From Myxococcus fulvus (lineage in GTDB: Bacteria; Myxococcota; Myxococcia; Myxococcales; Myxococcaceae): a stretch of 64,000 nucleotides of DNA. This document shows, piece by piece, positions 27,661 to 35,644 of this stretch (the first letter of the stretch is position 1; each line of letters starts with the position of its first letter). The notes below the pieces were generated by a model. It was given only the letters and a program-made list of their open reading frames with translations, had not been told where the DNA came from and did not search any database. The stretch covers positions 372,001-436,000 of the forward strand of contig NZ_FOIB01000001.1 in the NCBI RefSeq assembly GCF_900111765.1, in the 5' to 3' direction. The translations under genes and the position numbers were made by a program.

Positions 27661-29151
27661 ATGAAGCGCAAGGTCTCGGTGTGTGCGGGCGTCATGGCGG
27701 CAATGGTGGCGATGGCCGCGGGAGCCGAGGAGGCGAAGGCGGGCGAGCAGGCCCCCGTGGCCTCGGCGGGTGGGGATGGGGGGATGCCGGTGGTGGAGGG
27801 GCCGGGCGCGGAGCGGGTGATGGCGCCGCCTCCGCTGGTGGAGGCGACGGTGGCGGGGAGCACGGCCGCGGCGCCGGCCGCTGACGCGCCCACGGCGGTG
27901 GAGGCCAAGGCCACCCCGGAGGAGGCGGAGGTCCACGTGCCCTTCAGCTTCACCGTCGTCCCGGGGCTGAGCACGTCGGGCTTCAGCCAGAAGAACCAGG
28001 TGCACGACGTGTCCATCGGCTTGATTGCGACGCACGCCAAGCGGGTGCGGGTGATGGGGCTGTCCTTGGGCGGCAACTGGGTGACGCATGGCGCGAGCGG
28101 CGTGCTTGCCTCGGTGGGCGTCAACGTGTCCGGAGGACCGGTGAACGGCACGCTGCTGACGGTGGGTGGAAACGTGGTGGGAGCGGACACGGAGGGGCTG
28201 CTCGCCGGCGTGGGCGCGAACATCGTGCGCGGCACGATGAAGGGCACGCAGCTCACGGTGGGCGCCAACGTGGCGACGCAGGCGCTGGATGGCGCGCAGC
28301 TGGGCGTGGGCGCCAACGTGGCGGGGGGCGACGTGATGGGCGCGCAGCTCTCGGTGGGTGGCAACCTGGCGGGAGGCACGCTCAAGGGCTTGCAGATGGC
28401 GGTGGGCGCGAACGTGGCGCGCGGGGTGTCTCGCGGCGTGCAGATGGCGGCGGGCGTCAACGTGGCCTCGGAGCTGACGGGCATGCAGATGTCGTCGGGC
28501 GTCAGCTACGCGAGCAGGCTGGCCGGCGCGCAGGTGTCGCTCATCAACGTGGGCGGCGACGTGGACGGCGCGCAGGTGGGCCTGGTGAACGTGGCGCGCC
28601 ACGTGGATGGCGCGCAGGTGGGGCTGCTCAACTTCGCGGGCGAGACGGAGGGCGAGTCGGTGGGCCTCTTGAGCTTCGTCGGCAACGGCCAGGCGCACGT
28701 GCAGGTGTGGGCCAGCGACGTGGCGCTGACCAACGTGGGCGTGAAGCTGGGCGGGCGTCACCTGTACACGCTGTTCACCGTGGGCCTGAACCCGCCGATG
28801 GGCGGAGAGCGGCGGCGCTACACGCTGGGCGCGGGCGTGGGCGGGCACATCCCCGCGGGGCGGTTCTTCTTCGACGTGGACCTGCTCGGCTCCAGCGTGC
28901 ACGCCAACCGGCTGTTCGACTTCGACGACGACACGAACCACGTGCTCGGGCAGCTGCGGGTGATGGCGGGCTGGCAGCTGTCCAAGCGCTTCGCGGTGTT
29001 CGGCGGCGTCAGCGCCAACACGCTCGTCACCTGGAACGGGAGCGACCCGTGGAAGGACCTGGGCATCGGTCCGGAGTGGCGGGAGGTCTCCGACAGCGGG
29101 CGCACCATCGTGCGCACCTGGCCGGGCATCCTCGCGGGCGTGCAGATTTGA
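27661..29151 (+). CDS. Secreted surface-repeat protein with stepwise shrinking repeats
   Basis: A 496-residue exported protein: an N-terminal signal, an Ala/Pro-rich linker to about residue 90, then a region of 13 Gly/Val/Asn-rich repeats (147-344) and a C-terminal beta-rich domain ending in GVQI, which may be an outer-membrane or surface module. Repeats follow G-x-Q-h-x-V-G-x-N-V-x. They resemble the LA_2272-type surface repeats (GLQIGLxN) and probably form a beta-solenoid. The start at 27661 has AGGAAGG upstream. A strong hairpin follows the stop. No enzymatic motif; adhesion or envelope structure is inferred. Confidence 0.82.
   Translation: MKRKVSVCAGVMAAMVAMAAGAEEAKAGEQAPVASAGGDGGMPVVEGPGAERVMAPPPLVEATVAGSTAAAPAADAPTAVEAKATPEEAEVHVPFSFTVVPGLSTSGFSQKNQVHDVSIGLIATHAKRVRVMGLSLGGNWVTHGASGVLASVGVNVSGGPVNGTLLTVGGNVVGADTEGLLAGVGANIVRGTMKGTQLTVGANVATQALDGAQLGVGANVAGGDVMGAQLSVGGNLAGGTLKGLQMAVGANVARGVSRGVQMAAGVNVASELTGMQMSSGVSYASRLAGAQVSLINVGGDVDGAQVGLVNVARHVDGAQVGLLNFAGETEGESVGLLSFVGNGQAHVQVWASDVALTNVGVKLGGRHLYTLFTVGLNPPMGGERRRYTLGAGVGGHIPAGRFFFDVDLLGSSVHANRLFDFDDDTNHVLGQLRVMAGWQLSKRFAVFGGVSANTLVTWNGSDPWKDLGIGPEWREVSDSGRTIVRTWPGILAGVQI
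28099..28692 (+). repeat. Coding repeats: 7 x 16, 2 x 15, 4 x 14 residues
   Basis: Aligned by hand, units such as GAQLGVGANVAGGDVM (16), GVQMAAGVNVASELT (15) and GAQVGLVNVARHVD (14) run back to back without gaps. Unit length falls in two steps toward the C-terminus. Confidence 0.85.
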
Positions 29152-29155
29152 GGGG

Positions 29156-29192
29156 TGGGGCGGACGCTTCTCGAAGTGGAAGGCCCGCCCCA
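29156..29192 (+). terminator. Hairpin just after the surface-repeat gene
   Basis: TGGGGCGG pairs with CCGCCCCA, starting 5 bases after the stop. A second perfect palindrome, GCCCACCT-GG-AGGTGGGC, follows at 29209-29226. Neither has a U-tract; together they probably end the upstream transcript or sit in the leader of the next gene. Confidence 0.45.
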
Positions 29193-29256
29193 TGTTCCCC
29201 TCGGACGCGCCCACCTGGAGGTGGGCACTCCGGGGGGCAGGCCCATGGAAGGCACC

Positions 29257-30246
29257 ATGCGCGTGATGGCGCTGCACGCGCCGGGACAGCCGCTGCGCGA
29301 GGAGCGCTGGCCCATCCCCCGTCCAGGGCCGCAAGAGGTGCTGTTGCGCGTGAGGGCCTGCGCGGTGTGTCGCACGGACCTGCACCTGGTGGACGGTGAG
29401 CTGCCCCGCCCCAAGCTGCCGGTTGTTCCCGGCCACGAAATCGTGGCGAGCGTGGTGGAGGTGGGCGCGGAGGTGCTGGGGCTGGAGCCGGGCACGCGCG
29501 TGGGAGTTGCCTGGCTCGGCTGGACGTGTGGCCAGTGCCGCTTCTGCGTCTCCGGGCGCGAGAACCTCTGCGACTTCGCCCGCTTCACCGGCTACCAGAT
29601 GGATGGCGGCTACGCGGAGTACACGCTGGCGCATCACGCGTTCTGCTTCCCGCTGCCGCCAGGGCTCGAGGACGTGCACGCAGCGCCGCTGATGTGCGCG
29701 GGGCTCATCGGCTATCGGAGCCTGCGCATGGCGGGCGCGGGCGCGCGGCTGGGGATGTATGGCTTTGGCGCCGCGGCGCACCTGCTCATCCAGGTGGCGC
29801 GTCACCAGGGACGACGGGTGTTCGCCTTCACGCGTCCGGGTGACGAGGCGGGGCAGGCCTTCGCCCGGGAGCTGGGGGCCGAATGGGCGGGAGGCTCGGA
29901 CGCGATTCCGCCAGAGCCGCTGGACGCGGCCATCCTCTTCGCGCCCGCGGGGAGCCTGGTGCCGGCCGCGCTGCGCGCCGTGGACAAGGGCGGCGTGGTG
30001 GTGTGTGGCGGCATCCACATGAGCGACATCCCCGCGTTCCCCTATGCGTGGCTCTGGGAGGAGCGCGTGGTGCGCTCGGTGGCCAACCTGACGCGGGCGG
30101 ACGCGGTGGAGTTCCTGGCACTGGCGCCCCGCGTGCCCGTGCACACGCGGGTGCGGGTGTTCCCCCTGTCGGCGGCGAACGAGGCGCTCCTCGCGCTGCG
30201 CGAGGGGCGGGTCCACGGCGCGGCCGTGCTGGAGGTTCGCGGGTAG
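29257..30246 (+). CDS. Zinc-dependent alcohol dehydrogenase
   Basis: A 329-residue medium-chain dehydrogenase. The catalytic zinc site is CRTDLH plus GHEIV and Cys near position 150; the structural zinc lobe is CGQCRFCVSGRENLC. A Rossmann segment follows (GMYGFGAAAHLLIQVA), with Gly-Phe-Gly-Ala instead of the usual GxGxxG. It resembles the AdhA/AdhP-like group with a HEI-type loop. Substrate unknown. The start at 29257 (MRVMALHAP) is chosen because GGAAGG lies six bases upstream and relatives begin this way; ATG at 29245 is the alternative. Confidence 0.9.
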   Translation: MRVMALHAPGQPLREERWPIPRPGPQEVLLRVRACAVCRTDLHLVDGELPRPKLPVVPGHEIVASVVEVGAEVLGLEPGTRVGVAWLGWTCGQCRFCVSGRENLCDFARFTGYQMDGGYAEYTLAHHAFCFPLPPGLEDVHAAPLMCAGLIGYRSLRMAGAGARLGMYGFGAAAHLLIQVARHQGRRVFAFTRPGDEAGQAFARELGAEWAGGSDAIPPEPLDAAILFAPAGSLVPAALRAVDKGGVVVCGGIHMSDIPAFPYAWLWEERVVRSVANLTRADAVEFLALAPRVPVHTRVRVFPLSAANEALLALREGRVHGAAVLEVRG

Positions 30247-30345
30247 GTGGGGCCATCCGCCCCGCAGGCCCTGCGCCCTGTCCCATTCCTCCGCAAAGCC
30301 TGCGGCCCCTGTCGCGCCAGCCCCTGACATTCCGAGGGGTTGGTG

Positions 30346-30362
30346 CTGGCAGGGGTGATGCA
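30346..30362 (+). promoter_or_regulatory. Sigma-54-type promoter for the hibernation factor gene
   Basis: CTGGCAGGGGTGATGCA fits YTGGCACGNNNNTTGCW at 11 of 13 defined positions with exact spacing. It ends 58 bases before the ATG, leaving a leader of about 45 bases. Confidence 0.5.
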
Positions 30363-30420
30363 ATGAGAACGGGTGCAACCCGAGCCCCGCGACCCGCGGG
30401 GACAGCATCCGAGGTCGACG

Positions 30421-30762
30421 ATGAAGCGAGCGTTGCAGATCACCTACCGGGGCATGGCGACGAGCGAGGCACTGAACGAGCACATCCGCGACCACGCGGA
30501 GAAGCTGGAGCAGTTCTTCGACGGCATCGTCGGATGCCACGTGGTGGTGGACGAGCCGCATCGACACAAGCACCAGGGCAACCACTTCCGGGTGCGCGTG
30601 GACCTGCATGTGCCCGGCAAGGACCTGGTCGCCGCCAGGGACCCCGACGAGCACGCCGCGCACGAGGACCCGTACCAGGCCGTGACGGACGCGTTCGAGG
30701 CCGTGCGCCGGCAGCTCCAGCACTACACCGGAGCGCTGCACGCGCATCATCGACACGGCTGA
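30421..30762 (+). CDS. hpf: Ribosome hibernation promoting factor, short form
   Basis: A 113-residue HPF/YfiA-family protein: an LQITYRGMATSEALNEHI start, VDEPHRHKHQGNHFRVRVDL in the middle and PYQAVTDAFEAVRRQL near the end, matching the beta-alpha-beta-beta-beta-alpha fold that binds the 30S decoding channel and inactivates ribosomes in starvation. It lacks the C-terminal dimerisation domain of long HPF, so it is the short type, with a His-rich end (HAHHRHG). The ATG has GAGGT upstream. A sigma-54-like promoter suggests control by nutrient or developmental signals. Confidence 0.93.
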   Translation: MKRALQITYRGMATSEALNEHIRDHAEKLEQFFDGIVGCHVVVDEPHRHKHQGNHFRVRVDLHVPGKDLVAARDPDEHAAHEDPYQAVTDAFEAVRRQLQHYTGALHAHHRHG

Positions 30763-30777
30763 GCGTGGCGTGGGTTG

Positions 30778-30806
30778 GGAGAGGGGCCGCGTGAGGGTCC
30801 CTCTCC
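30778..30806. terminator. Bidirectional hairpin between hpf and the hemolysin III gene
   Basis: GGAGAGGG (30778-30785) pairs with CCCTCTCC (30799-30806) in the 49-base convergent gap, serving both strands. Confidence 0.6.
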
Positions 30807-30811
30807 TGGCG

Positions 30812-31468
30812 CTATGCGGCCGCGCGCACCATGCCCAGCACCACCGCGAAGTGCAGCGCCGCGGCGACGAGCGTCAGCGCGTGGAACACCTCGTGGTACC
30901 CGAAGACGCCAGGCAGGGGATTGGGGCGCTTGAAGGCATACGCGAGCGCGCCCAGCGTGTACGCCAGGCCCCCGGCGATGATGAGCAGCGTGGCCCCGAG
31001 CCCCACCGCGCGGAAGACGTCGCCGAAGTACGGCATCATCGTCCACCCGACGCCGACGGCCAGCGCCGCCGTCACCCACTTGGGCGCGTTCACCCAGAAC
31101 ATCGACTGGAGGATGCCCAGGAGCGCGCCCGAGTAGAGCCACGGCATCAGCTGGTTGCCCACCTCCGGCGGCAGCCCCAGCAGCATCACCGGCGTGTACG
31201 TGCCCGCGATGAGCAGGAAGATGGCGGCGTGGTCCGCCCGGCGCATCCAGGTGCGCCCTCGCGGCGACCAGTTCACCCGGTGGTACGTCGCGCTGATGGT
31301 GAACAGGGAGACCAGGCTCACCGCGTACGCGCCCGAGGCCACGGCCGTGCGCCACGTGGGCGCCATGGCCACCAGGACGATTCCCGCGCCCACCGCGAAC
31401 GCCGCCGCCCACTGGTGCAGCACGCCGCGCAGCTTCGGCTTCTCCCCAGCGAGCACCGCCGTGGTCAT
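30812..31468 (-). CDS. Hemolysin III / YqfA-like (PAQR superfamily) membrane protein
   Basis: A 218-residue protein with about seven TM segments. Family landmarks are SATYHRVNWSP, RRADHAAIFLLIAGTYTP and GVFGYHEVFHALTLVAA; the His and Asp residues form the zinc site of PAQR hydrolase-like proteins. Bacterial members affect membrane lipids or fluidity, and the historical hemolysin label may not apply. The gene is divergent from a TetR regulator with a palindrome between them, so it is the likely target of that regulator. Confidence 0.9.
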   Translation of the reverse strand: MTTAVLAGEKPKLRGVLHQWAAAFAVGAGIVLVAMAPTWRTAVASGAYAVSLVSLFTISATYHRVNWSPRGRTWMRRADHAAIFLLIAGTYTPVMLLGLPPEVGNQLMPWLYSGALLGILQSMFWVNAPKWVTAALAVGVGWTMMPYFGDVFRAVGLGATLLIIAGGLAYTLGALAYAFKRPNPLPGVFGYHEVFHALTLVAAALHFAVVLGMVRAAA

Positions 31469-31537
31469 GGCGCCACCCCGCCGGAAGCGATACCCATCCA
31501 GACGGAAGCATCCATGACGGCGGTCCTCTTGGTTCGT

Positions 31538-31555
31538 ACCTACCGCATGGTAGGT
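31538..31555. promoter_or_regulatory. Perfect palindromic operator ACCTACC-GCAT-GGTAGGT
   Basis: A 7-bp inverted repeat with a 4-base spacer lies between the divergent hemolysin III and TetR genes. GTAGGTTC at 31550-31557 recurs at 31580-31587. This is the expected size and place for a TetR-family operator. Confidence 0.6.
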
Positions 31556-31596
31556 TCCGGTTGGGTAAGTTACTGGTGAGTAGGTTCGAGGTCAAC

Positions 31597-32274
31597 GTGA
31601 AGAAGAGGCAACGGCTCACGGGCGCCGAGCGCCGGGTCCAGTTGATGGAGATTGGTCGGGAGGTCTTCGCGGCGAAGGGTTATGAGCCCACCTCCATCGA
31701 GGAGGTCGCGCAGCGGGCGGGCGTGTCCAAGCCCATCGTCTACGAGCACTTCGGCGCGAAGGAGGGGCTCTACGCGGCCATCATGGAGCGGGAGATGGAC
31801 GACCTGGTGGCGCGCGTGTCGTCGAGCATCACGGACGGCTCGCCGCGCCAGCGCTTCGAGGGCGCGGTGCTCGCGTTCATGGCCTACGTGAAGGACGAGC
31901 CGGCGGGCTTCGCGGTGCTGACGCGGGATTCACCCCAGGCGACGGCGCGGCGCGGACTGACGCGCGTCATCGACGACCTGGCCCACCGCGTGGGGGACGT
32001 GTTCCGCAGCGAGTTCGAGCGCGCGGGGTATCCCTCGAAGGTCGCGCCCATCTACGCCAACGCGCTCGTCGGGATGGTGACGCAGGTGGGGCACTGGTGG
32101 GCCGCGGAGGGCAAGTCGTTCTCCACCGAGAGCGTGGCCCGTCACGTGGCGGCGCTCGGCTGGATGGGCCTGCGCCACCTGCCCAAGGCCCCGTCGCTGC
32201 CCGCGCGCGAGGAGGGCTCGGACGCCAGGCCCGTGAAGGCGAAGGCTCCGCGCGCGAAGTCCCCGGGGCGGTGA
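31597..32274 (+). CDS. TetR/AcrR-family transcriptional regulator
   Basis: About 225 residues. The N-terminal helix-turn-helix reads MEIGREVFAAKGYEPTSIEE, then VAQRAGVSKPIVYEHFGAKEGLY, a standard TetR DNA-binding domain. The C-terminal ligand domain is helical, and the tail is basic (Lys/Arg/Pro-rich). The start is uncertain: GTG at 31597 follows GAGGT at 4 bases, while in-frame GTG 31576 and TTG 31561 would place the start closer to the palindrome. Likely controls itself and the divergent hemolysin III gene. Confidence 0.88.
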   Translation: MKKRQRLTGAERRVQLMEIGREVFAAKGYEPTSIEEVAQRAGVSKPIVYEHFGAKEGLYAAIMEREMDDLVARVSSSITDGSPRQRFEGAVLAFMAYVKDEPAGFAVLTRDSPQATARRGLTRVIDDLAHRVGDVFRSEFERAGYPSKVAPIYANALVGMVTQVGHWWAAEGKSFSTESVARHVAALGWMGLRHLPKAPSLPAREEGSDARPVKAKAPRAKSPGR

Positions 32275-32717
32275 GGCGCGCGGGCGCGAGCACCTTCGGG
32301 ATGACGGGATGCCTCGCCCGCGAGTCGTCACGGAGATGGCTGGCGACGCGAGCTCGCCACGGGGCCGCGGAGTCGGTCGAGGCACGGACGTGACGAGCGC
32401 CGCGAGTTCGTCCCTCCGGCGCGCGGGTCACAAGCGCGCGGTCGCCTGTCCGGCGCGCGCGTTCGACGCCGTGGCGTCCGCCGGGCTCCCCTCGAAGGGG
32501 TGGATGGGCCCGCGTGCGCGCTGGCCCGCATGGCGGGTCCACCTGACGCTGACGTCGTGTGAGGGACGTCCGCCGGTGGACGCCTCGCACCTGCCTCGCG
32601 CGGGTGTGGGTGCTCGCCCTCTAGCGCTCGTGTGCAGGGTGCCAGCAAGTGGCGAACAGTCATGCGCATCCGCGGACGCGCGCGCTCAGGGCTCGTTATC
32701 CTCGCCGTCTCCCCGCC
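32275..32717. other. 443-base gene-free stretch
   Basis: Between the TetR gene and the signalling cluster. Long frames on both strands give only Arg/Pro-rich shadow-like products. It must contain the promoter of the cluster, but no consensus pair could be assigned. Confidence 0.4.
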
Positions 32718-33155
32718 ATGAACGCTCCGCGGCTCCAGGTGCTGGTGGTGGATGACGAGGCGCCCGTCCTCGCCACCACCGCCGCCGTGCTCTCCGAGGA
32801 CTTCGACGTCCAGACCGCGCGTGACGCGTTCGCGGCGCGCGGGCTGCTCGCGCGTCATCCGTTCGACGTCCTCTGCACGGACCTCCACATGCCCGGGCCC
32901 AGCGGCATCCAGCTCTTGCGGCAGTCGGTCCTCCGGGACCCCTTCCTCGCGGGCGTGCTCGTCACGGGCTCGCGCGAGTACCTCGACTGGAGGGACAGGC
33001 TGGACACGCAGGGCCTCTTCTATCTGGTGCTCAAGCCCTACCAGCCCGCGGACCTCATCGGGATGATCCGCCGCGCGGCCGAGTCCGCCCGCCTCAAGCG
33101 GGAGATGAGCCAGCTCTCCCTCGGGCTGGCCGAGCACAAGTGGGGACCTCGATGA
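32718..33155 (+). CDS. Single-domain response regulator
   Basis: A 145-residue receiver domain: acidic pocket VVDDE, phospho-acceptor Asp55 in CTDLHMPG, conserved Ser/Thr in LVTGS and Lys106 in LVLKPYQP. No output domain; a short basic helix ends the protein. It opens a row of five signalling genes on the plus strand and could pass phosphate to them or act on a motility or developmental target. Confidence 0.9.
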   Translation: MNAPRLQVLVVDDEAPVLATTAAVLSEDFDVQTARDAFAARGLLARHPFDVLCTDLHMPGPSGIQLLRQSVLRDPFLAGVLVTGSREYLDWRDRLDTQGLFYLVLKPYQPADLIGMIRRAAESARLKREMSQLSLGLAEHKWGPR

Positions 33156-33377
33156 GCCCTCCCTCCGGTCCGCCGGGGGGAGATGCACGAAGGCCCCCAC
33201 CGGACGCGCGGCGCCCCGCGCCCTCGTGCCGACATCCCCTCACCCCGGGCCGACCCCACGAGTCGTCCTCCACCCCGGCGCGCGACGCACGGCGCCGTGG
33301 GCTCCTGGTGCCGCTGCCCACGGGGGAGCGAGCAGGCACGCGGGTTTGCAGTCATCACTTCCGGACATTCCTTGGCC

Positions 33378-33383
33378 TATGAT
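33378..33383 (+). promoter_or_regulatory. Possible -10 element TATGAT before the histidine kinase gene
   Basis: TATGAT in a local AT-rich island lies 60 bases before the kinase ATG within the 288-base gap 33156-33443. No good -35 is found at 16-18 bases, so it may need an activator or may be chance. Confidence 0.25.
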
Positions 33384-33443
33384 GCAAACGGTCTACGGCC
33401 CCGTACCGGAGGAACCGCCCGCGGCCCGGGCCACGAACACCCC

Positions 33444-34865
33444 ATGAAGCCCACGGAGGATGTCAGCGGCCCCACGGTGGCACTGAAGGAACGCGCCGTC
33501 CTGCTGTTCCACGAGCACCTGGGCACCGTGCGCCGTCGCACGGATCGGCTGTTCGCGGGGCTGATGCTCGCGCAGTGGGCGGTGGGGGTCCTCGTCGCGC
33601 TGTTCGTGTCGCCCTATGGCTGGTCCGGCGAGGACCGCGCGCTGCATGCGCACGTGTACGCGGTGCTCTTCCTGGGCGCGGCGCTCACCGTGTTCCCCAT
33701 CGCGCTGGCGCACTGGCGGCCCGGGGCCATCTCCACCCGGCACGGCGTGGCGCTGGCGCAGGTGCTGTGGTCCTCGCTGCTCATCCACCTGACGGGTGGG
33801 CGCATCGAGACGCACTTCCACATCTTCGTCTCGCTCGCCTTCCTCTCGCTGTACCGCGACCCGTGGGTGCTGCTCACGGCGACGAGCGCCACCGTGGCGG
33901 ACCACATCATCCGAGGTCTGCTCTGGCCGGAGTCGGTGTACGGCCTGCCCAATCCGGAGTGGTGGCGCTTCCTGGAGCACGCGCTGTGGGTGGGCTGCCT
34001 GGACCTGGTGCTGCTGCACGCGGGAAGGGTGATGCGGCGGGAGATGCGCGAGGTGGCGGTGCGGCGCGCGGAGCTGGAGCTGGCGCGCGAGCGCGAGGAG
34101 GAGAAGTCCGCCGAGCTGGACCGCGCGCTGCGCGAGCTCAGCGGCTTCCAGGAGCACCTCATCCGCGTGGAGAAGCTGGCCGCGGTGGGTCAACTCGCCG
34201 CCAGCGTGGGTCATGAGCTACGCAATCCCCTGGCCGCCGTGCGCAACGCACATGCCTACCTCTCCCGACGGTTGAGCCGGGATGCGATTGGGGCCGCGGA
34301 TGACCCACGCGTGCCCCAGTTCCTGGGCGTGATGGAGCGCGAGCTGGGGGCGTGCGCGAAAATCATCTCCGACCTGCTCGACTTCGCGCGCGAGCGCCCC
34401 CCCGCGCTGCAGCCGTGTCCTTTACGACCTCTGGTGGACGAGGCCATCGGCGTGGTTCCCTCTCGGGAAGGTGTCCGCATCGTGAACGATGTCCCGGAGT
34501 CATTGCCCGTGCCCAGCCTGGACAAGGAACAATTCCGTCAGGTGCTGGTGAATCTGGTGCAGAACGCGGTGGAGGCCATGCCTCAGGGAAGGACGGGACA
34601 GGTTTCAGTGCTGGCGGAAGGTGGAGACGCGGGGCCCTGGGCCATTCGCGTGGTAGATGACGGGACGGGCATCCCACCGGATGTGCTGCCCAAGATTTTC
34701 GAACCGCTGTTCACAACCAAGACGCGCGGCACCGGCTTGGGGCTGGCCATTGTGGCCAACATGGTGCAACGTCACGGAGGCACAATCTCTGTGCGAAGCG
34801 AAGCCGGCCGGGGTAGTGAATTCCATATTCATCTCCCGGCAACCGCGGCGGCGCAGGCCGCATGA
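33444..34865 (+). CDS. Membrane sensor histidine kinase
   Basis: A 473-residue kinase. The N-terminal membrane domain (about 35-195) has five or six TM segments and the conserved segment GGRIETHFHIFVSLAF. A coiled coil (about 196-240) leads to the HisKA box VGHELRNPLAA (His257). The ATPase domain carries the N box NLVQNAVEA, G1 DDGTGIP, F box FEPLFTTKTRG and G2 GTGLGLAIV. Start ATG at 33444. Its stop overlaps the next start (ATGA), so the pair is translationally coupled. The signal is unknown. Confidence 0.93.
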   Translation: MKPTEDVSGPTVALKERAVLLFHEHLGTVRRRTDRLFAGLMLAQWAVGVLVALFVSPYGWSGEDRALHAHVYAVLFLGAALTVFPIALAHWRPGAISTRHGVALAQVLWSSLLIHLTGGRIETHFHIFVSLAFLSLYRDPWVLLTATSATVADHIIRGLLWPESVYGLPNPEWWRFLEHALWVGCLDLVLLHAGRVMRREMREVAVRRAELELAREREEEKSAELDRALRELSGFQEHLIRVEKLAAVGQLAASVGHELRNPLAAVRNAHAYLSRRLSRDAIGAADDPRVPQFLGVMERELGACAKIISDLLDFARERPPALQPCPLRPLVDEAIGVVPSREGVRIVNDVPESLPVPSLDKEQFRQVLVNLVQNAVEAMPQGRTGQVSVLAEGGDAGPWAIRVVDDGTGIPPDVLPKIFEPLFTTKTRGTGLGLAIVANMVQRHGGTISVRSEAGRGSEFHIHLPATAAAQAA

Positions 34866-35641
34866 TGGAGGACGTGGCTTTGGGCCCCGCTCGCATCCTT
34901 TTGGTCGACGACGAGGAGGGGCTGCGCATCACGCTCGCGGCGAACCTGGAGTTGGAGGGCCACACCGTTCTGGAGGCCTCCAACGGCGAGGAAGCGCTGC
35001 GCCTCCTGGGTGAGCACCCGGTGGACGTGGTGCTCAGCGACATGCGCATGCCGGGCTTGCACGGGGTGGACCTGTTGCGCCGTATCAAACAGGCGCGACC
35101 GGACATGCCCGTGGTGTTGATGACGGCCTTCACGGCGGAGGAGCTGGTGGAGGACGCGCTCGCGGAGGGCGCGTTCACCGTGCTGCCCAAGCCCTTCGAC
35201 GTGGCGCACGCGCTGGACACCATCCTGCGCGCGGCGCGGGCGCCGCAGGTGTTGGTGGTGGACGACACGGAGCCGGTGGCGCGCGCCATGGTGCGCGCGC
35301 TGAGCACGGTGGGGCTGCGCGCTCGGGCCGTGTACAGCGGCGAGGAAGCGCTGACGTGGCTGCGCTCGGGCGACTTCGACGTGTGCGTGTTGGATTTGGT
35401 GATGCCGGAGATGAGCGGGCCGGAGCTGGTGGCCAAGGTGAAGGCGGCGGACCTGTCGGTGGCGGTCATCGCCATGTCGGGCCACGTGGTGCCGGAGCTG
35501 CTCCGGAAGGTGGCGGCGCAGGGGGCGGTGGTGTGCATGACGAAGCCCGTGCCGCTGCGGGAGCTGGTGCAAGCGATTGCCCGGGTGAGGGGTCAGCCGA
35601 AGGCGCAGGGGCCCGCGGGGACCCAGGGCGCGAGGAATTGA
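34862..35641 (+). CDS. Double-receiver response regulator
   Basis: A 259-residue protein made of two REC domains in tandem (about 8-125 and 127-250). Phospho-acceptors are Asp60 in LSDMRMPG and Asp178 in VLDLVMPE; the conserved lysines are in LPKPFD and MTKPVP. No DNA-binding or enzymatic output. It may serve as a phosphate relay or sink between the two kinases flanking it. Coupled to the membrane kinase through a 4-base overlap. Confidence 0.92.
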   Translation: MMEDVALGPARILLVDDEEGLRITLAANLELEGHTVLEASNGEEALRLLGEHPVDVVLSDMRMPGLHGVDLLRRIKQARPDMPVVLMTAFTAEELVEDALAEGAFTVLPKPFDVAHALDTILRAARAPQVLVVDDTEPVARAMVRALSTVGLRARAVYSGEEALTWLRSGDFDVCVLDLVMPEMSGPELVAKVKAADLSVAVIAMSGHVVPELLRKVAAQGAVVCMTKPVPLRELVQAIARVRGQPKAQGPAGTQGARN

Positions 35642-35644
35642 CGG

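Noticed and set aside
27655-30756. A 1,033-codon open frame on the minus strand
   Set aside because: It lies opposite the surface-repeat gene, the alcohol dehydrogenase and hpf, which have clear family features. Its product is His/Arg/Ala-rich, a typical mirror of GC-biased third positions.
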